From: an uncultured Clostridia bacterium
GTDB lineage: Bacteria > Bacillota > Clostridia > Oscillospirales > Acutalibacteraceae
Length of the DNA stretch: 7,542 bases
Assembly: GCA_945221685.1 (NCBI GenBank)
Contig: CALYNN010000072.1
Location: forward strand, 1-7,542
Direction: 5' to 3'
In this document: positions 6,297 through 7,542 of the stretch, in pieces
Position numbering within the stretch: position 1 is the first letter of the stretch
Layout: every line of letters begins with the position of its first letter
Position numbers and translations under genes: made by a program
Notes under the pieces: model-generated
Seen by the model: the letters and a program-made list of their open reading frames with translations, nothing else
Told to the model about the DNA's origin: nothing
The model's database searches: none

Positions 6297-6303
6297 AAGG
6301 AGG
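6297..6303 (+). promoter_or_regulatory. Ribosome binding site that fixes the ROK kinase start
   Basis: AAGGAGG is a full anti-SD match 6 bases before the ATG at 6310. An in-frame ATG at 6292 lies upstream of and partly at this site, so starting there would put the SD inside the coding sequence; 6310 is the credible start, and MNIITFDIGATN then begins exactly like other ROK proteins. Confidence 0.9.
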
Positions 6304-6309
6304 TTCAGT

Positions 6310-7200
6310 ATGAATATTATTACATTTGACATTGGCGCAACAAATATAAAATACGCAGTCTGCAATGAAAAATTTATACTGACCGACCGTCACACAATAC
6401 CAACGGAAGCGGCTAAGGGCGGTCAGGAATTAGTTAACAAAATCATTTCAATTATCGAAAACTACGACAATATTGACCGTGCGGCTATTTCCACTACCGG
6501 TCAGGTTGACAGCGAAAACGGTATAGTTGTTTATTCAACGGACTGTATTCCCTATTATACCGGAATGATGATGAAAAAAATCATTGAAAATAAAACGGGA
6601 CTTCCTACCTATGTGGAAAATGATGTAAACGCTTTTGCGTTGGGCGAAGCGCAGTTCGGCGCAGGTAAAGGAAAATCCGATTTTCTTTGCCTTACCTACG
6701 GCGGCGGGATAGGCGGAGCGTTGTACCTTAATAACAGCTTATACAAGGGTATGGGTTCCTCAGCAGGAGAATTCGGTCATATGGTTACCCACGCAGGCGG
6801 TAAGCAGTGCATTTGCGGCGGCGAGGGCTGCTACGAATGCTACGCATCAACCGAGGCTTTGCTTCATGCAGTAAACAAAGGACGAAAGGATAAGCTTGAC
6901 GCCTTTGAAATTTTTGAAAAAAGCAATTTTCAAAAGCCTGAAATCCGATCTGTTATAGATAAATGGATTGATGAAATGATAGTAGGTCTTATCAACATAA
7001 TTTATGTTTTTAATCCTCCCCTGATAATTCTCGGAGGAGGAATAATGAATGAGGATTATGTTATCGACCTGATAGACCGAAAAATTTACAATCAGCTTAT
7101 GGATAACTTTAAGGATGTAAACATAGTTCGTTCAAAGCTTGGAAATGACGCGGCTCTGCTCGGTGTAGCGGCGCAGGCTTCAAAGCTCAAAACAAAATAA
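6310..7200 (+). CDS. ROK-family sugar kinase, substrate unassigned
   Basis: ROK kinases phosphorylate glucose, N-acetylmannosamine, beta-glucosides or related sugars with ATP in the cytoplasm. The 296 residues match the kinase branch of the family; there is no N-terminal helix-turn-helix, so it is not a NagC/XylR-type repressor. Seen: the phosphate loop DIGATNIK at 7-14, GQVDSENG at 64-71, catalytic aspartate D105 in ENDVNAFALGE (103-113), YGGGIGG at 130-136 (usually GTGIGG), AGEFGH at 152-157, the ROK zinc site with H157 and C167, C169, C174 in CICGGEGCYE, and LGGGI at 241-245 of the C-terminal lobe. The IPYYTG segment (80-85) recalls beta-glucoside kinase and N-acetylmannosamine kinase-like members. 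No sugar transporter or hydrolase lies in the window, so the substrate cannot be inferred from context. The gene ends at a strong bidirectional terminator. Confidence 0.93.
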   Translation: MNIITFDIGATNIKYAVCNEKFILTDRHTIPTEAAKGGQELVNKIISIIENYDNIDRAAISTTGQVDSENGIVVYSTDCIPYYTGMMMKKIIENKTGLPTYVENDVNAFALGEAQFGAGKGKSDFLCLTYGGGIGGALYLNNSLYKGMGSSAGEFGHMVTHAGGKQCICGGEGCYECYASTEALLHAVNKGRKDKLDAFEIFEKSNFQKPEIRSVIDKWIDEMIVGLINIIYVFNPPLIILGGGIMNEDYVIDLIDRKIYNQLMDNFKDVNIVRSKLGNDAALLGVAAQASKLKTK

Positions 7201-7204
7201 TAGT

Positions 7205-7250
7205 AAAAAAATGAAAGCAAGACGCGGATAATCCGTTGTCTTGCTTTTTT
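7205..7250. terminator. Bidirectional intrinsic terminator
   Basis: A perfect 10-bp outer stem pairs AAAGCAAGAC (7214-7223) with GTCTTGCTTT (7238-7247); an inner CGGA/TCCG (7225-7228 with 7232-7235) extends it. T's continue to 7250 for the plus strand, and seven A's (7205-7211) supply the U-tract for the minus strand. It ends both the ROK kinase gene and the convergent DNA repair gene. Confidence 0.93.
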
Positions 7251-7542
7251 CTATATTTTCATTGCCTTAAGCATTTCCTTTGTTTGCTTATCTACTCTGT
7301 TTGATTCGCGAATTTTTTGAATAGTTTTATTATGTACCCAAGTCGAAAGCTTTTTATCTTCAATGAGCTTATGAGTTTTTTCTGGGAATTTTACATAGCA
7401 AACAGAAAGTGCCCAAGCAACCGCCATATTAACATAGTAATATTCCGAGCTTATTTGCGACAAAAGCGATAGCACCCTGTCAATATATTCATCATCAATA
7501 TAGTAATCCATCATCATAACAACTGCAAAGCGAATATCAAAT
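7251..7542 (-). CDS. AlkD-like DNA alkylation repair protein, C-terminal part (cut by window edge)
   Basis: The visible 96 residues run in from the right edge without a stop; internal methionines (at 7517 and following) are not the start, because FDIRFAVV in the same frame upstream matches the family. AlkD proteins are HEAT-like helical-repeat DNA glycosylases that remove bulky or cationic alkylated bases without flipping the base. Seen: FDIRFAVVMMMDYYIDDEYI, then YYVNMAVAWALSVCYVKFP and HNKTIQKIRESNRV, all characteristic of the Firmicute branch, with the IQKIRES stretch near the C-terminal end of the fold. The stop TAG abuts the terminator hairpin directly. It is convergent with the ROK kinase gene and unlikely to be functionally tied to it. 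Active-site completeness cannot be judged because the N-terminal half is missing. Confidence 0.88.
   Translation of the reverse strand, partial: FDIRFAVVMMMDYYIDDEYIDRVLSLLSQISSEYYYVNMAVAWALSVCYVKFPEKTHKLIEDKKLSTWVHNKTIQKIRESNRVDKQTKEMLKAMKI

Noticed and set aside
6292..6309. Earlier in-frame start of the ROK kinase at 6292
   Set aside because: This ATG lies at the Shine-Dalgarno itself; AAGGAGG at 6297-6303 serves the ATG at 6310.

Overview
This AT-rich window of compact, SD-led genes looks like a chromosomal segment from a Clostridia-class Firmicute, probably a gut Oscillospirales/Ruminococcaceae-type organism. The evidence is an RNase J with a basic N-terminal tail, the bL9-DnaB-TilS neighbourhood, strong GGAGG ribosome binding sites, TTGACA/TATAAT-like promoters and the Firmicute flavour of the acyltransferase and ROK proteins. 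The assignment comes from protein character only and is an inference. I see no mobile element, CRISPR array, tRNA, rRNA or riboswitch.

Left part (1-4069, minus strand): a tightly packed housekeeping operon reads right to left as rnj (RNase J), rplI (ribosomal protein bL9), dnaB (replicative helicase) and tilS (tRNA-Ile lysidine synthetase, cut by the window edge). Gaps between genes are only 10, 2 and 3 bp, and the Shine-Dalgarno sequences of rplI and dnaB overlap the end of the preceding gene, so translational coupling is likely. A near-consensus promoter (4118-4146) drives the operon.

Middle (4070-4695): a 185-bp divergent intergenic region carries back-to-back promoters, an 11-bp direct repeat and a short palindrome. 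The plus-strand gene is rnhA (RNase HI). Its stop codon overlaps the stop codon of the convergent gene to its right.

Right part (4692-7542): a two-gene minus-strand unit encodes a single-pass membrane protein with an acidic cytoplasmic head and an extracytoplasmic domain resembling ExbD/TolR, followed by a 268-residue protein of the acyltransferase-like family (NAT_N/GNAT_C type). Divergent from it, with the two -35 boxes joined in a 16-bp palindrome, is a ROK-family sugar kinase. A bidirectional intrinsic terminator separates this kinase from the convergent C-terminal part of an AlkD-like DNA alkylation repair protein that runs off the right edge.

Most of the window is conserved housekeeping information processing: RNA decay, ribosome, replication, tRNA modification and R-loop removal. 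The least understood part is the membrane protein/acyltransferase pair. I found no clear evidence of a dramatic new system; the findings are modest and graded accordingly.
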